NCBI GenBank assembly: GCA_963649145.1 | Contig: CAVJGI010000053.1 | Coordinates: forward strand, 1 to 14,395 | From: SVKR01 sp963649145 | Lineage (GTDB): Bacteria; Bacillota; Clostridia; Oscillospirales; Oscillospiraceae | DNA: 14,395 nt | Direction: 5' to 3' | Part shown: positions 6,102 through 14,193 of the stretch, one piece after another | Position numbering within the stretch: the stretch's first letter is position 1 | Layout: each line of letters begins with the position of its first letter | Translations under genes and position numbers: made by a program | The notes under the pieces: model-generated | Database searches by the model: none | Told to the model about the DNA's origin: nothing | Seen by the model: the letters and a program-made list of their open reading frames with translations, nothing else

Positions 6102-7508
6102 TCACTCCTCGCGTGTCAATATCCGGACCCAGCGGTAGCGGTTGCAGACGATGGCGTTGGGGATACACTTGAGCAGCTGGTCGGCTTTGAGGCAGCAGAA
6201 GGTGACGACGGGCGGGAAGCGGAAGACGAAGGCGCTCAGGACGGCGGTGGGGATGGTGAACAGCCACATAAAGAGGTTATCCATCAGCGCGGTATATTTC
6301 GTGTCGCCGCCGCCGGCGATGATGCCGCCCTCGACGGGGTATTCGTAGCAGCTGCCCATCGTCGTGAGGCTCAGGACGGAGATAAAGCTGACGGCGAGCG
6401 CCTTTGTCTCGTCCGAGACGGTGTAAAGCCCGACGATCCAGTCCTTGAACACGAACATCAGGCCGCCGAACAGCACGCCGATGAGGATGAAAATGCCCTG
6501 CATCGTCTTGGAATAGGAGCGCACCAGATCAAGTCTGCCCTGCCCGATGGTCTTGCCCATCGTGACGGAGGCGACGTTCGCGCTCGCCATGCCGACGACG
6601 GCGAAGATCTGGAAGACGATGACAGCGATGGAGTTCGCTGCAATGACGGAGGCGCTGATATGCCCCAGAACGGCGGTCTGCGCCGCCTGCGCCACGCCCC
6701 AGAGCAGTCCGCTGAGCGCGATGGGCGCGGCGACGCGCACATAGTCGCGCAGATAGGTGAAGTCGAAGCCCAGCAGCTCGCCGAGGCGCATTTTCAGCTT
6801 TTTGTCGACGAAAAGGACGTAGACGAGGATGATGATGAGCTCCACGATGCGGCTCACGAGCGTGGCGACCGCAGCGCCGACAATGCCGAGCTCCGGCGCG
6901 CCGAAATTGCCGTAAATGAAGCAGTAGTTCAGGCAGATGTTGATGCAGATGGTGCTGAGGCTCATGACCGTGCCGATCGCGGCGGTCTCGACGCCCTGAA
7001 GGGAGTACATGAGCGAGTTGGAGACGGAGAAGACGAGGTAAGTCCAGCAGATGACGCGCAGGTAGCGCGCGCCCTCGGCGATGACAGCGGCGTCGTTCGT
7101 GAAGAGGGACAAAATGCCGGTCGGCAGCGCCTTGGAGAGCACGAAGAACACGACACCGACGAGAAAGCCGGTCTTGATGCCGATGTTGATGATCTTCTTG
7201 ATCGGACCCGTGCGGCGCTGGCCCCAGTACTGGGCGGATAGGACGACGATGCCGAGCCCGATGCCCGCCGCGATCTGCTGGAGCGCGAACTGGAGCTGGT
7301 TGACGAGCGTCGCGCCGGAGAGGGCGAGCTCCGTGTAGCGGCCGAGCATGATGTTGTCGGCAAGGTTGACCGCGAGCGCGGCGAGCTGCTGGAGCACGAT
7401 GACGAAAAGCAGGGGGAAGAACGTGCGGTAAAAGCTTTTATCGCGCGTGAAGATGCCGAGCACCTTCGGGTCGCGGTCCGGCGGGACGGGCGTATAGCTT
7501 CGTTTCAT
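6102..7508 (-). CDS. MATE family efflux transporter
   Basis: This is an inner-membrane multidrug/toxin extrusion antiporter of 468 aa, the usual size, with about 12 hydrophobic segments. Family features include the first helix region (PLLFVIVLQQLAALAVNLAD) with NIMLGRY, and the 'AAGIGLGIVVLSAQYWGQ' motif at about residues 113-130. The pattern returns in the second half (VAAPIALSGLLWGVAQAAQT; ANVASVTMGKTIGQG). MATE proteins use Na+ or H+ gradients to export cationic drugs or metabolites; the substrate cannot be told here. The ATG follows the LuxR-type regulator stop by 31 bp, with an AAAGGA site, so both are probably one transcript and the regulator may control export. No terminator is visible after the stop. 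Confidence 0.93.
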   Translation of the reverse strand: MKRSYTPVPPDRDPKVLGIFTRDKSFYRTFFPLLFVIVLQQLAALAVNLADNIMLGRYTELALSGATLVNQLQFALQQIAAGIGLGIVVLSAQYWGQRRTGPIKKIINIGIKTGFLVGVVFFVLSKALPTGILSLFTNDAAVIAEGARYLRVICWTYLVFSVSNSLMYSLQGVETAAIGTVMSLSTICINICLNYCFIYGNFGAPELGIVGAAVATLVSRIVELIIILVYVLFVDKKLKMRLGELLGFDFTYLRDYVRVAAPIALSGLLWGVAQAAQTAVLGHISASVIAANSIAVIVFQIFAVVGMASANVASVTMGKTIGQGRLDLVRSYSKTMQGIFILIGVLFGGLMFVFKDWIVGLYTVSDETKALAVSFISVLSLTTMGSCYEYPVEGGIIAGGGDTKYTALMDNLFMWLFTIPTAVLSAFVFRFPPVVTFCCLKADQLLKCIPNAIVCNRYRWVRILTREE

Positions 7509-7539
7509 AGCGGGGTGATTCCTTTCCGGGGGGGTGTGG

Positions 7540-8967
7540 TCACAGATAGCGCCCGGCTGCCGCCCGCGCCTCGGCGCGGCGGGAGAGTCCGAGCTTTTTC
7601 AGGATATGGCTGACGTGGGTCTTTACGGTCGGCATGCCGACGCCGAGCGCCTCGCCGATCTCCGCGTTGCTGCGCCCCTCGGCGAGCAGGCGCAGGACCT
7701 GCTTTTCCGCCGCGGTGAGCGGGACGGCTGCGGCGGAGGCGGGGGTGCGGAGGAAGGACGGATAATTTGCCGTCTGCTCGCGCACGGCGTCCGCCAGCGC
7801 GCCGCGCCGGTCGCCCAGCAGCGGCAGCACGGCAGCGCCCAGCACGCTCACCGCGCGGCAGAGTTCCTGCGCTTCCGCTTCGTCCAGCGCGGCGGCGGCT
7901 TCCGCCTCCCACGGACGCCCCAGCCGCCGGAGCGCGGCGGCGCGGAGCAGTGCGGCGGTCACGCCGTCGATGCGGCGGTGGAAGCGCGTGCAGAGCGCGG
8001 GGAGCGGCGCGAGCGTCTCGAGCGCGTCGGCATCCCGGCCGAGGGCGAGCTCCGCCATCGCGCGGGTCAGGTACTGCCCGATCTGCCAGACATCCGCGAT
8101 CGGACCTGCCGGCGCGCTGTCGCGCAGATAGCTGCGCGCGGCGGTCTCCGCGCCGTCGCCGCGGAGGTCGAACTGAAGCGTCAGTGCATCCACGGCGGGC
8201 AGCAGCTCCGTTCGTCGGAGCTCGGCGAGCCGGGCGCGCAGCAGTACGAGAGAGCGGCGCGCCTCCGCAGGGCGTCCCGCGTCCAAGCGCACGCGCGCGA
8301 GCAGTGCGCCGACGGCGAGCTCCGTCTCCGGTGCGCCGCGGCGCTGGACCTCGCGCAGCGCGGCGAGCAGCGGCGGGAGCAGCATGGAAACGTCCCCGCC
8401 CGCCAGAAACCGCCGCTCCGCGCAGAGACACGCGCCCATGCCGAAGCCGCCGGTCAGCGGGACGGGCGGGGTCTCCCCCTCCTGCGCGAGCGCCGCGGCA
8501 AGCTCCGCCGCCGTTCGCTGCGGGAGAGCGAGATCGAGCCAGCGCAGCGCGCCGGGCTCGGAAAGCTGCGCCAGCGCGCGGTAAGCGTGCTCCGACGCGG
8601 CGATGTCGTCCCGCCGGGCAAGGAGCATGGCGCGTCCGCACAGCAGCGCCGGTGCGCCGCGGTAAGCCGATTCCGGCAGGGCGTCATAGCAGCGCGCGAG
8701 GGCGGCGAGGTCCGCCGCCGGACCGGGCTCGGCGCACTGCGCAAGCTCCGCCGCCGTCCTCTCAAAGTCCCCGGCGCGGACATAGCAGTCGAGCGCGGGC
8801 AGCGTTTCGCCGCGGCGCTCAAAATAGCGCCCGGCGGCGCCGAGCAGCGCGGCGCGCTCGCGCTCGCCGAGCTCCCGTTCCGCCTCCCAGAGCAGAAAAT
8901 CGCGGAAAAAGGGGTGGAAGCGATAGCCGTCTACGCCGTCGCCGCTGAGCACGGCGGACTCGCCCAT
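7540..8967 (-). CDS. LuxR/MalT-type regulator, C-terminal part (split gene)
   Basis: These 475 codons hold the C-terminal part of a large ATP-dependent LuxR-family transcription factor (LAL/MalT type). The N-terminal portion (YRFHPFFRDFL) matches the winged-helix region after the ATPase. The middle is a long alanine/leucine-rich, TPR-like helical array. Residues about 417-475 are a GerE helix-turn-helix (LTAAEKQVLRLLAEGRSNAEIG, then VKTHVSHILKKLGL). The same frame continues upstream through ERLDRL to the C7 run at 8985-8991, where it should join the ATPase half encoded at 8967-9680. The ATG used here overlaps the upstream stop as TGATG, so reinitiation could give a separate polypeptide. It lies directly upstream of the MATE gene, its probable target. 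Intact homologues are single proteins. Confidence 0.85.
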   Translation of the reverse strand: MGESAVLSGDGVDGYRFHPFFRDFLLWEAERELGERERAALLGAAGRYFERRGETLPALDCYVRAGDFERTAAELAQCAEPGPAADLAALARCYDALPESAYRGAPALLCGRAMLLARRDDIAASEHAYRALAQLSEPGALRWLDLALPQRTAAELAAALAQEGETPPVPLTGGFGMGACLCAERRFLAGGDVSMLLPPLLAALREVQRRGAPETELAVGALLARVRLDAGRPAEARRSLVLLRARLAELRRTELLPAVDALTLQFDLRGDGAETAARSYLRDSAPAGPIADVWQIGQYLTRAMAELALGRDADALETLAPLPALCTRFHRRIDGVTAALLRAAALRRLGRPWEAEAAAALDEAEAQELCRAVSVLGAAVLPLLGDRRGALADAVREQTANYPSFLRTPASAAAVPLTAAEKQVLRLLAEGRSNAEIGEALGVGMPTVKTHVSHILKKLGLSRRAEARAAAGRYL

Positions 8968-9680
8968 CAGCCGGTCGAGCCGCTCCCCCCCGCCCCGCCG
9001 CCGCAGACGAGCTCGGCAAGGCGCAGGTCAAAGCGCTCATAGGGTGCGAGCTCCAGCAGAAAGCGCCGCAGCGCCGCGTCAAAGCGGCAGAAGGCCGCCG
9101 TGTCGAAATAGTCGAAAAGCTCCGCGCGGACCGCCGCGGCGGTCTCCTCGGTATAGCCGCCGCTCCGCAGATGGCGGGCGGCAGAGATGAGCGCGGGCGG
9201 ATAGCCCTCCGTGCGGCGCAGGATGTCGCTTATGCGCCCCGCCGGTTCCGCGCCCTTGGCGCGGAGGAGGCGCAGCGCCTCGTCGGGTCCGAGCGTCAGC
9301 GCGGCGCGGGTGAAGACCGTGAGCTCCCCCGCCGCCTGAAGCGGCAGCAGCCAGCCGGGGACCGGACCGCGTGAGAGCAGCACAAAGCGCTTTTCCGGCG
9401 CATCGCGCAGCAGGGCGCAGAGCGCGCGGCAGTCCTCCCCGCGCAGGGCGGGCAGCTCGTCGAGCAGCAGCACATCCCAATCGCCGGAAGCGTCCGGCAG
9501 AGTAAGCTCCTCCGCGCGGGCGTCTATATAGGCCGTCCGCCGTCCGGCGAGCAGCGCACGGGCGACCGCGGTCTTTCCGTAACCGCAGGGCGCGGAGAAA
9601 AGCACCGCCCTACCCCGCTCCAGCGCCGCGGCGAAGCCGCTGCTGAGCGCGGGCGACATGATGATCCCGTCGCGATTCAA
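8967..9680 (-). CDS. LuxR/MalT-type regulator, N-terminal ATPase part (split gene)
   Basis: These 237 codons form the STAND-type NTPase half of the regulator. The P-loop SAPCGYGKTAVA is at about residues 29-40, the Walker B strand DVLLLDE at 69-75, a sensor-like LLSRGPVP at 101-108, and the MalT-like TEGYPPALISAARHL at 157-171. Binding of ATP and a ligand would control DNA binding by the HTH half. The start is TTG at 9680: GGAGGGGAGG ends 11 nt upstream, whereas the in-frame ATG at 9659 has no ribosome site. The last residues (GGSGSTG) are out of frame. Adding one G, or removing two, from the G7 run (minus strand, 8985-8991) would continue into ERLDRLMGES of the C-terminal half, giving about 713 aa. 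Error, pseudogene or phase variation are all possible. Confidence 0.85.
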   Translation of the reverse strand: MNRDGIIMSPALSSGFAAALERGRAVLFSAPCGYGKTAVARALLAGRRTAYIDARAEELTLPDASGDWDVLLLDELPALRGEDCRALCALLRDAPEKRFVLLSRGPVPGWLLPLQAAGELTVFTRAALTLGPDEALRLLRAKGAEPAGRISDILRRTEGYPPALISAARHLRSGGYTEETAAAVRAELFDYFDTAAFCRFDAALRRFLLELAPYERFDLRLAELVCGGGAGGSGSTG

Positions 9681-9718
9681 GGCGTTACCCCTCCCCTCCG
9701 CGCAGTAATTCTCCCCCG

Positions 9719-9747
9719 ATTATAAGCCCCGCGGGGTGATTTGTAAA
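9719..9747 (-). promoter_or_regulatory. Promoter of the regulator-MATE operon with palindromic spacer
   Basis: On the minus strand TTTACA (9742-9747), a 17-bp spacer and TATAAT (9719-9724) form a near-consensus promoter. The spacer contains the perfect palindrome CCCCGCGGGG (9727-9736), a candidate operator or DNA-bending element. The predicted start is near 9712, about 32 nt before the TTG start codon. Confidence 0.8.
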
Positions 9748-9793
9748 TAGCCGAAAGGATGAGACGGGCAGACATTCTGCACAAAATAATCAT

Positions 9794-9818
9794 CCGCCCG
9801 GCGGAGAAAGCCGGGCGG
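9794..9818 (-). terminator. Terminator of the AbrB-ABC operon
   Basis: A perfect 9-bp GC stem, CCGCCCGGC (9794-9802) with GCCGGGCGG (9810-9818), has a 7-nt loop. On the minus strand it is followed by ATGATTATTTTGTG. It lies 22 bp after the permease stop codon. Confidence 0.8.
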
Positions 9819-9839
9819 GTCTGGGTGGATACATCATTC

Positions 9840-10586
9840 TTACTGCTTCATCTTTTTCCGGAACGCCAGAACTGCGAAAACAGCAAACGCGGCGGCGTAG
9901 GCGAGGACGAGCGCCTCGTCGCCCCAGACGGGGCCGGTGCCCGCCATCGCATTGCGTGCGGCGCGGACGCAGGGGTAAAACGGCAGCCAGCGGCAGACTC
10001 GCAGTAGCCCCGGCATCTGCTCCAGCGGCATCCAGACGCCGCCGAGCAGCGACGCGCCCGTGATGAGCGCGCTCGTGACGCCCGGCGCAGCCTTATCGTT
10101 CATCACGCTGCCGACGAGCAGCCCCAGCGCGATGAAAAGCAGCGCGCCCGGCAAAAGCGAGGCGATCGAGCGCAGGCAGCCTAAAACGCTGAGCTGTTCC
10201 CCGGTGAAAAGTCCGATGACGCAGCCCGCGGCAAAGCAGATGAGCGCCTGCGCCGCGGCGAGGATGAGGATCGGCACCGTGTAGCCCAGCAGAAAGTCCG
10301 CCGCCGTCATCGGCGAGGTGAAAAGCCGCTGGAGCAGGCTGCTCTCCCGGTCGCGCGAAACTTGGAGCGCGGTGAAGAGCATGACGAAGGTCAGTCCGAA
10401 CATGCCGATGCCCGGTGTGATGGAATTCAAGGCAAACACGCTCTGCCGCGCCTCCGCGGGCAGCGCCGCGTTGATGCAGGTGAACAGCAGCAGCATAAAG
10501 ATCGGAAAGCCGAGGCAGAAAATATAGCTCAGAACATCGAGCAGCAGCTCCTTCGCCACGCGGCGCGCAAAATATACGCTTCTCAT
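9840..10586 (-). CDS. ABC-2 type transporter permease
   Basis: This integral membrane subunit of 248 aa has six predicted hydrophobic segments (about 20-42, 57-76, 103-126, 142-162, 167-187, 226-242). The cytoplasmic stretch after segment 2, RDRESSLLQRLFTSPM, is the conserved ABC-2 coupling region. The 'LGGVWMPLEQMP' turn after segment 5 is also typical of the family. It pairs with the ATPase gene upstream, overlapping it by 4 bp (ATGA). Such two-component exporters move drugs, antimicrobial peptides or lipids out of the cell; the substrate is unknown. It ends in a basic tail (FRKKMKQ) and is followed by a terminator. Confidence 0.92.
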   Translation of the reverse strand: MRSVYFARRVAKELLLDVLSYIFCLGFPIFMLLLFTCINAALPAEARQSVFALNSITPGIGMFGLTFVMLFTALQVSRDRESSLLQRLFTSPMTAADFLLGYTVPILILAAAQALICFAAGCVIGLFTGEQLSVLGCLRSIASLLPGALLFIALGLLVGSVMNDKAAPGVTSALITGASLLGGVWMPLEQMPGLLRVCRWLPFYPCVRAARNAMAGTGPVWGDEALVLAYAAAFAVFAVLAFRKKMKQ

Positions 10587-11311
10587 GCCTGCACCCCTTC
10601 CCCGCCGGCGATGGCAACAAATGCGTCCTCAAATGTGGTCTTCCCGGTCCGCTCCATCAGCTCCGCCGCCGTTCCGACCGCGATCAGCTTTCCGTGCGCC
10701 ATCACGCCGATGCGGTCGCTGAGGCTCTCCGTCTCCTCCATGTAGTGCGTCGTCAGCACGATGGTCATCTTGCCCTTCAGCGCACGGATATGCTGCCAGA
10801 GCTCGCGCCGCGCGAGCACGTCCAGTCCGAGCGTCGGCTCGTCCAGAAACAGCACCCGCGGCCCCGTGATGAGCGCCATGGCGATGCTGAGCCGGCGCTG
10901 CCAGCCGCCGGAGAGCGTCCGCGCCCGGCGCGCGGCGACCTCGCCGAGATTCATCTCCGCTATCATCTCCTCCGCGGCTCGCTTCGGCTGCGCCACGCCG
11001 TAGATCCCCGCCATCAGCTCCAGATTTTCCCGCACGGTCAGGTTCGGGGCGACCGCCGTCTCCTGCGGGGAGCAGGCGCTCAGCGTCTTGACCGCCTCCG
11101 GCTCGCGCACGATGCTGCTGCCGCAGAGCAGCGCGTCCCCGCCCGTCGGCGCGGCGAGTCCCGTCAGCATGCGGATCGTCGTCGTCTTGCCCGCGCCGTT
11201 CACGCCGAGCAGCGCAAAAAGCTCGCCCTCGCCGACGCTGAGCGTCAGCCCATCCACGGCGGTGACGGCGCCGTAAGTCTTTCGCAGGTCCTTGATCTCG
11301 ATCGCGTTCAT
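10583..11311 (-). CDS. ABC transporter ATP-binding protein
   Basis: This 242-aa cytosolic ATPase has all expected motifs: Walker A GVNGAGKT (36-43), Q-loop Gln83, signature LSGGW (133-137, the variant common in drug-export ABC-2 systems), Walker B VLFLDE (153-158) with D-loop GLD, and H-loop His189 (TTHYMEE). It belongs to the CcmA/DrrA-like group that works with ABC-2 permeases, here the downstream gene. Its ATG overlaps the stop of the AbrB-like gene (ATGA) and its own stop overlaps the permease start, so three proteins are translationally coupled. Nothing looks defective. Confidence 0.95.
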   Translation of the reverse strand: MNAIEIKDLRKTYGAVTAVDGLTLSVGEGELFALLGVNGAGKTTTIRMLTGLAAPTGGDALLCGSSIVREPEAVKTLSACSPQETAVAPNLTVRENLELMAGIYGVAQPKRAAEEMIAEMNLGEVAARRARTLSGGWQRRLSIAMALITGPRVLFLDEPTLGLDVLARRELWQHIRALKGKMTIVLTTHYMEETESLSDRIGVMAHGKLIAVGTAAELMERTGKTTFEDAFVAIAGGEGVQA

Positions 11312-11520
11312 TCTTCCTCCTCCTCCATATCCACGCCCGGAAAGCGCAGCTCCTCATAGGGCACGATGGCGACGCCCTTCTTCTGGTCCGCGAGCAGCAT
11401 CACGCTGTCCCCCGGCTCCAGCTCAAACATCTCCCGGATCGCCTTCGGGATCACGATCTGCCCCTTGTCTCCGATCTTCACCGCGCACATATACTTGCCC
11501 TTCGGCATCTTCATTTTCAA
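11308..11520 (-). CDS. AbrB/MazE/SpoVT-family transcription regulator
   Basis: This small dimeric DNA-binding protein of 70 aa has the swapped-hairpin AbrB fold: CAVKIGDKGQIVIPKAIREM (residues 12-31), then FELEPGDSVMLLAD (32-45), then an acidic tail (MEEEEE). I place the start at TTG 11520 because GGAGG lies 10 nt upstream. ATG 11514 is the alternative, and GTG 11562 is excluded because it lies upstream of the predicted transcription start (about 11558). The gene is first in an operon with an ABC exporter, linked by ATGA. A dyad at the start site suggests it represses its own operon; this is inference from position. The signal it senses, if any, is unknown. Confidence 0.88.
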   Translation of the reverse strand: MKMKMPKGKYMCAVKIGDKGQIVIPKAIREMFELEPGDSVMLLADQKKGVAIVPYEELRFPGVDMEEEEE

Positions 11521-11542
11521 AGCGCTTCGACCTCCGTTTCCG

Positions 11543-11571
11543 ATTTGTATAACTTTTCCCACAAATTATAC
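11543..11571. promoter_or_regulatory. Nested dyad at the AbrB operon start site (candidate operator)
   Basis: Two interleaved perfect inverted repeats occur: ATTTGT (11543-11548) with ACAAAT (11561-11566), and GTATAA (11547-11552) with TTATAC (11566-11571). They cover the -10 element and predicted start of the AbrB operon promoter. Such a position fits an operator for repression, probably by the AbrB-like product. Confidence 0.5.
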
Positions 11572-11593
11572 TTCGGTGTGTCCGTCATGTCAA
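11565..11593 (-). promoter_or_regulatory. Consensus sigma-A promoter of the AbrB-ABC operon
   Basis: On the minus strand TTGACA (11588-11593), a 17-bp spacer and TATAAT (11565-11570) match consensus at all 12 positions. The predicted start is near 11558. A promoter this strong beside a small regulator gene suggests repression in the resting state. Confidence 0.9.
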
Positions 11594-11598
11594 GTGAA

Positions 11599-11628
11599 AA
11601 AAATCCGCCCCGGTCGGGGCGGATTTTT
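11599..11628 (-). terminator. Terminator of the P-type ATPase gene
   Basis: The stem AAAAATCCGCCCC / GGGGCGGATTTTT has 13 pairs and a 4-nt loop (11612-11615). On the minus strand seven T follow the GC stem. It begins about 13 bp after the ATPase stop and ends just before the AbrB promoter, insulating the two units. It is nearly symmetric and could also work on the plus strand. Confidence 0.88.
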
Positions 11629-11641
11629 AGTTCCGGATCGG

Positions 11642-14077
11642 TCACTCAGCCTTCTTGGCATGCCGTCCGCTGCGGAGCTCGGTGAGCTTTTTGGCGATGG
11701 CTGCCTGCGTGCGGTAGGCGAGGCTGAGGGCGGGCCACGCGAGCAGGGCGAAGGTCGCGAGGAGGAGCATGCCGGCGGAGTCGAGCGGCGCGAGGGTGAA
11801 GAGGCTCTTCAGAAACAGCGCGCTGAAGATGAACGCGATGCAGACCGCGGCGATCAGCAGCTTGCGGATGAGCGTCGGCGGCTGGCAGATGCGGATGATG
11901 ACGAGAATGCCGACGATGCCGACCGTGATGGCGCAGATGGTGCTCATCATCTGCGGGTCGATGTGGAAGGCGTAGTAAAACAGCATCACGCCGATGACGA
12001 GAACAAAGTCCGTCAGCGCCGGGGGCAGCGCGCGGGAGATGACGTTGCGCATAAAATGCCCCGTCACGCGGCTCTCGTTCGGCTCCATCGCGAGGATGAA
12101 CGCCGGGAAGCCGATCGTAAGGCTGCTCACAAGGCTGAGCTGGGCGGCGGTGAAGGGGTAAGGCATCGTGAAGATCAGCGAGACGAGCGCGAGCGTGAAC
12201 GAGAAGATGTTTTTCACGAGGAAGAGCGTGGCGCTGCGCTCAATGTTGTTGATGACGCGCCTGCCCTCCGCCACGACGCTCGGCATGACGGAAAAGTCCG
12301 AGCGCAGAAGCACGATGTTGCTGACCTGACACGCCGCCTCGCTGCCGGACGCCATGGCGATGGAGCAGTCGGCTTCCTTCAGCGCGAGCACGTCATTCAC
12401 GCCGTCGCCCGTCATGGCGACGGTGTGCTTTTTCTTTTTCAGTGCGAGCACGATGCGGCGCTTCTGGTCCGGCGTGACGCGGCCGAAGACGGTGTAGCGC
12501 TCCACGGCGTCCGCAATCTGGCGGTCGTCCGTCAGGGTGCGGGCGTCGACATAGTTCTCCGCGCCGTCGATCCCGGCGCGCTTCGCCACCTCGCTGACCG
12601 TCACGGCGCTGTCGCCGGAGATGACCTTGATCGCGACGCCCTGCGACGCGAAGTAGCGGAAGGTGTCATAAGCCTCCGGGCGGAGCTTGTTGCTGAGCAG
12701 CAGCAGCGCAAGCGGGAAAATTTTGGCGCTGTCCACCGTCTCGTCCTCCAGCGCGCCGTCATAGAGCGCGAGGAGCAGCACGCGGCAGCCCTTCGCGGCG
12801 TAGGAGTCGATGACCTCGCTGTACTCCCCCGCCCGCGCGCCGAGCAGCACGTCCGGCGCGCCGAGGAGATAGGTCTCCTCCGCGTCGAAGCTGACGCCGC
12901 CGTATTTTTTCGCAGAGGTGAAGGGCAGCGTCCCGATCGCCGTCTGGCGCGGCGCGCCGCGGAAAAAGCCGCGCAGCGCCGCCATCGTGTCGTTATCGTC
13001 GCGCATCGCGCCGACATAGTCCGCCATGATGAGGTCGATGTCCTCCGCCGTGTAGCGGTCCGGGCAGAGCGGGTGGACGCTGTCCACGATCATCTTGTTC
13101 TCCGTGATCGTGCCGGTCTTGTCCACGCAGAGCGTGTCCACGCGCGCGAGGGTCTCGATGCAGCTCATCTCGTGGACGAGCGCCTTTTTCTGCGCCAGAC
13201 GCAGCACGCTCGCCACGAGCGCGAGGCTCGTCAGCAGGTAAAGCCCCTCCGGGATGAGCCCCACGAGCGCCGCGACCGTGCTGACCACGCCCTCCTGCAT
13301 GGTGCGGCCCAGCCAGCTGACCTCCTTGATGCAGAGGATGACACCGAAGGGGATGATGATGAAGCCGATCCACTTGACAAGGTTCGTCAGCGAGCGCATC
13401 ATCTCGCTCTGCTTCCGCTTCCCGCCGCGGCGGGCGGCGATGGTGAGCTGGTTTACATAACTATCCGCGCCGACGGCGGTCAGGCGCGCATGGCAGCTGC
13501 CGGAGACGAGGAAGCTGCCGGAGAGCAGCGCGTCGCCGGGCTTTTTCTTGATCTCGTCCGCCTCGCCGGTGACGAGCGCCTCGTTCACCTGACACTCACC
13601 GGAGAGGACCTCCGCGTCGGCATAGATCTGGTCGCCGCTGCGGAAGATGACAACATCGTCGCGCACGAGCGCGGCGGTGTCCAGCTCCTGCTCAACTCCG
13701 TCGCGCACGACGGTGCCGTGGGGCGCATTTAAGAGATTCAGCTTGTCGAGCGTCTTTTTGCTGCGCAGCTCCTGCACGATGCCGATGACCGTGTTGACGA
13801 TCACGACGCCCATGAACATCAGATTGTTCCAGCTCCGCACGGCGATGATGCAGGCGGCGAGCAGGAGGAAAATCATATTGAAATAGGTAAAAATGTTGCC
13901 GAGGATGATCTGCTTGACGGTCTTGCCCGGCGGCGCGACAGGGGTGTTCGCATAGCCGGCGTCCGCCCGCTCCGCCGCCTGCGCAGCGCTGAGCCCCTGC
14001 TCCGGCGCGGCGAAGGCGACCGCAAGCTCCGGTCGCTCCGGCGCGGTCTCTTTCTTTTTCCAGAACCTGATCTGCAT
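11642..14077 (-). CDS. P-type cation-translocating ATPase (Exp7/CtpE-like)
   Basis: This is a membrane ion pump of 811 aa. It shows the actuator-domain TGE motif (170-172), PEGL in the fourth transmembrane helix (276-279), the phosphorylation motif DKTGT (Asp319), nucleotide-domain KYGGVSF (391-397), ISGDS (486-490) and the hinge MTGDGVND (555-562). Two membrane pairs precede the catalytic loop (about 60-100 and 235-295), and six hydrophobic segments end the protein. PEGL with ETLARVD before DKTGT fits the Exp7/CtpE group, members of which have been linked to Ca2+ transport; the ion is not proven here. No heavy-metal domain or CPC motif is present. It has its own terminator. The ribosome site is weak (GGAAGGG about 10 nt upstream). 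Confidence 0.93.
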   Translation of the reverse strand: MQIRFWKKKETAPERPELAVAFAAPEQGLSAAQAAERADAGYANTPVAPPGKTVKQIILGNIFTYFNMIFLLLAACIIAVRSWNNLMFMGVVIVNTVIGIVQELRSKKTLDKLNLLNAPHGTVVRDGVEQELDTAALVRDDVVIFRSGDQIYADAEVLSGECQVNEALVTGEADEIKKKPGDALLSGSFLVSGSCHARLTAVGADSYVNQLTIAARRGGKRKQSEMMRSLTNLVKWIGFIIIPFGVILCIKEVSWLGRTMQEGVVSTVAALVGLIPEGLYLLTSLALVASVLRLAQKKALVHEMSCIETLARVDTLCVDKTGTITENKMIVDSVHPLCPDRYTAEDIDLIMADYVGAMRDDNDTMAALRGFFRGAPRQTAIGTLPFTSAKKYGGVSFDAEETYLLGAPDVLLGARAGEYSEVIDSYAAKGCRVLLLALYDGALEDETVDSAKIFPLALLLLSNKLRPEAYDTFRYFASQGVAIKVISGDSAVTVSEVAKRAGIDGAENYVDARTLTDDRQIADAVERYTVFGRVTPDQKRRIVLALKKKKHTVAMTGDGVNDVLALKEADCSIAMASGSEAACQVSNIVLLRSDFSVMPSVVAEGRRVINNIERSATLFLVKNIFSFTLALVSLIFTMPYPFTAAQLSLVSSLTIGFPAFILAMEPNESRVTGHFMRNVISRALPPALTDFVLVIGVMLFYYAFHIDPQMMSTICAITVGIVGILVIIRICQPPTLIRKLLIAAVCIAFIFSALFLKSLFTLAPLDSAGMLLLATFALLAWPALSLAYRTQAAIAKKLTELRSGRHAKKAE

Positions 14078-14121
14078 GAAAAACCAGCCCTTCCAAAGCC
14101 AAGTTTTGGTCCATTCGAGTT

Positions 14122-14130
14122 ATTTTACCA
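14122..14130 (-). promoter_or_regulatory. Possible extended -10 promoter of the P-type ATPase gene
   Basis: On the minus strand TGG-TAAAAT forms an extended -10 about 45 bp before the ATPase start codon. No good -35 is visible at 16-18 bp spacing. It is the best candidate in the 14078-14190 interval, but weak. Confidence 0.35.
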
Positions 14131-14193
14131 CATTCTGCGGGAAAGTATATGACTTTTTTGAAAAACTTTCGGAATTTTCTTCCATCTCCCCTC

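Noticed and set aside
5811..7241. Long plus-strand open frame of 476 codons antisense to the DUF4160 partner and MATE genes
   Set aside because: Its product is a low-complexity Asp/Glu/Ala/Arg-rich chain with no domain, typical of the antisense of a GC-rich gene; the minus strand encodes a clear MATE transporter.
7534..9042. Plus-strand open frame of 502 codons, and a minus-strand Arg-rich frame at 7505-8641
   Set aside because: Both are Arg/Ala-rich shadows of the LuxR/MalT-type gene, which has recognisable ATPase and HTH motifs in its own frames.
11366..13732. Plus-strand open frame of 788 codons antisense to the P-type ATPase gene
   Set aside because: It has charged low-complexity composition and no motifs, whereas the opposite strand has all P-type ATPase motifs.
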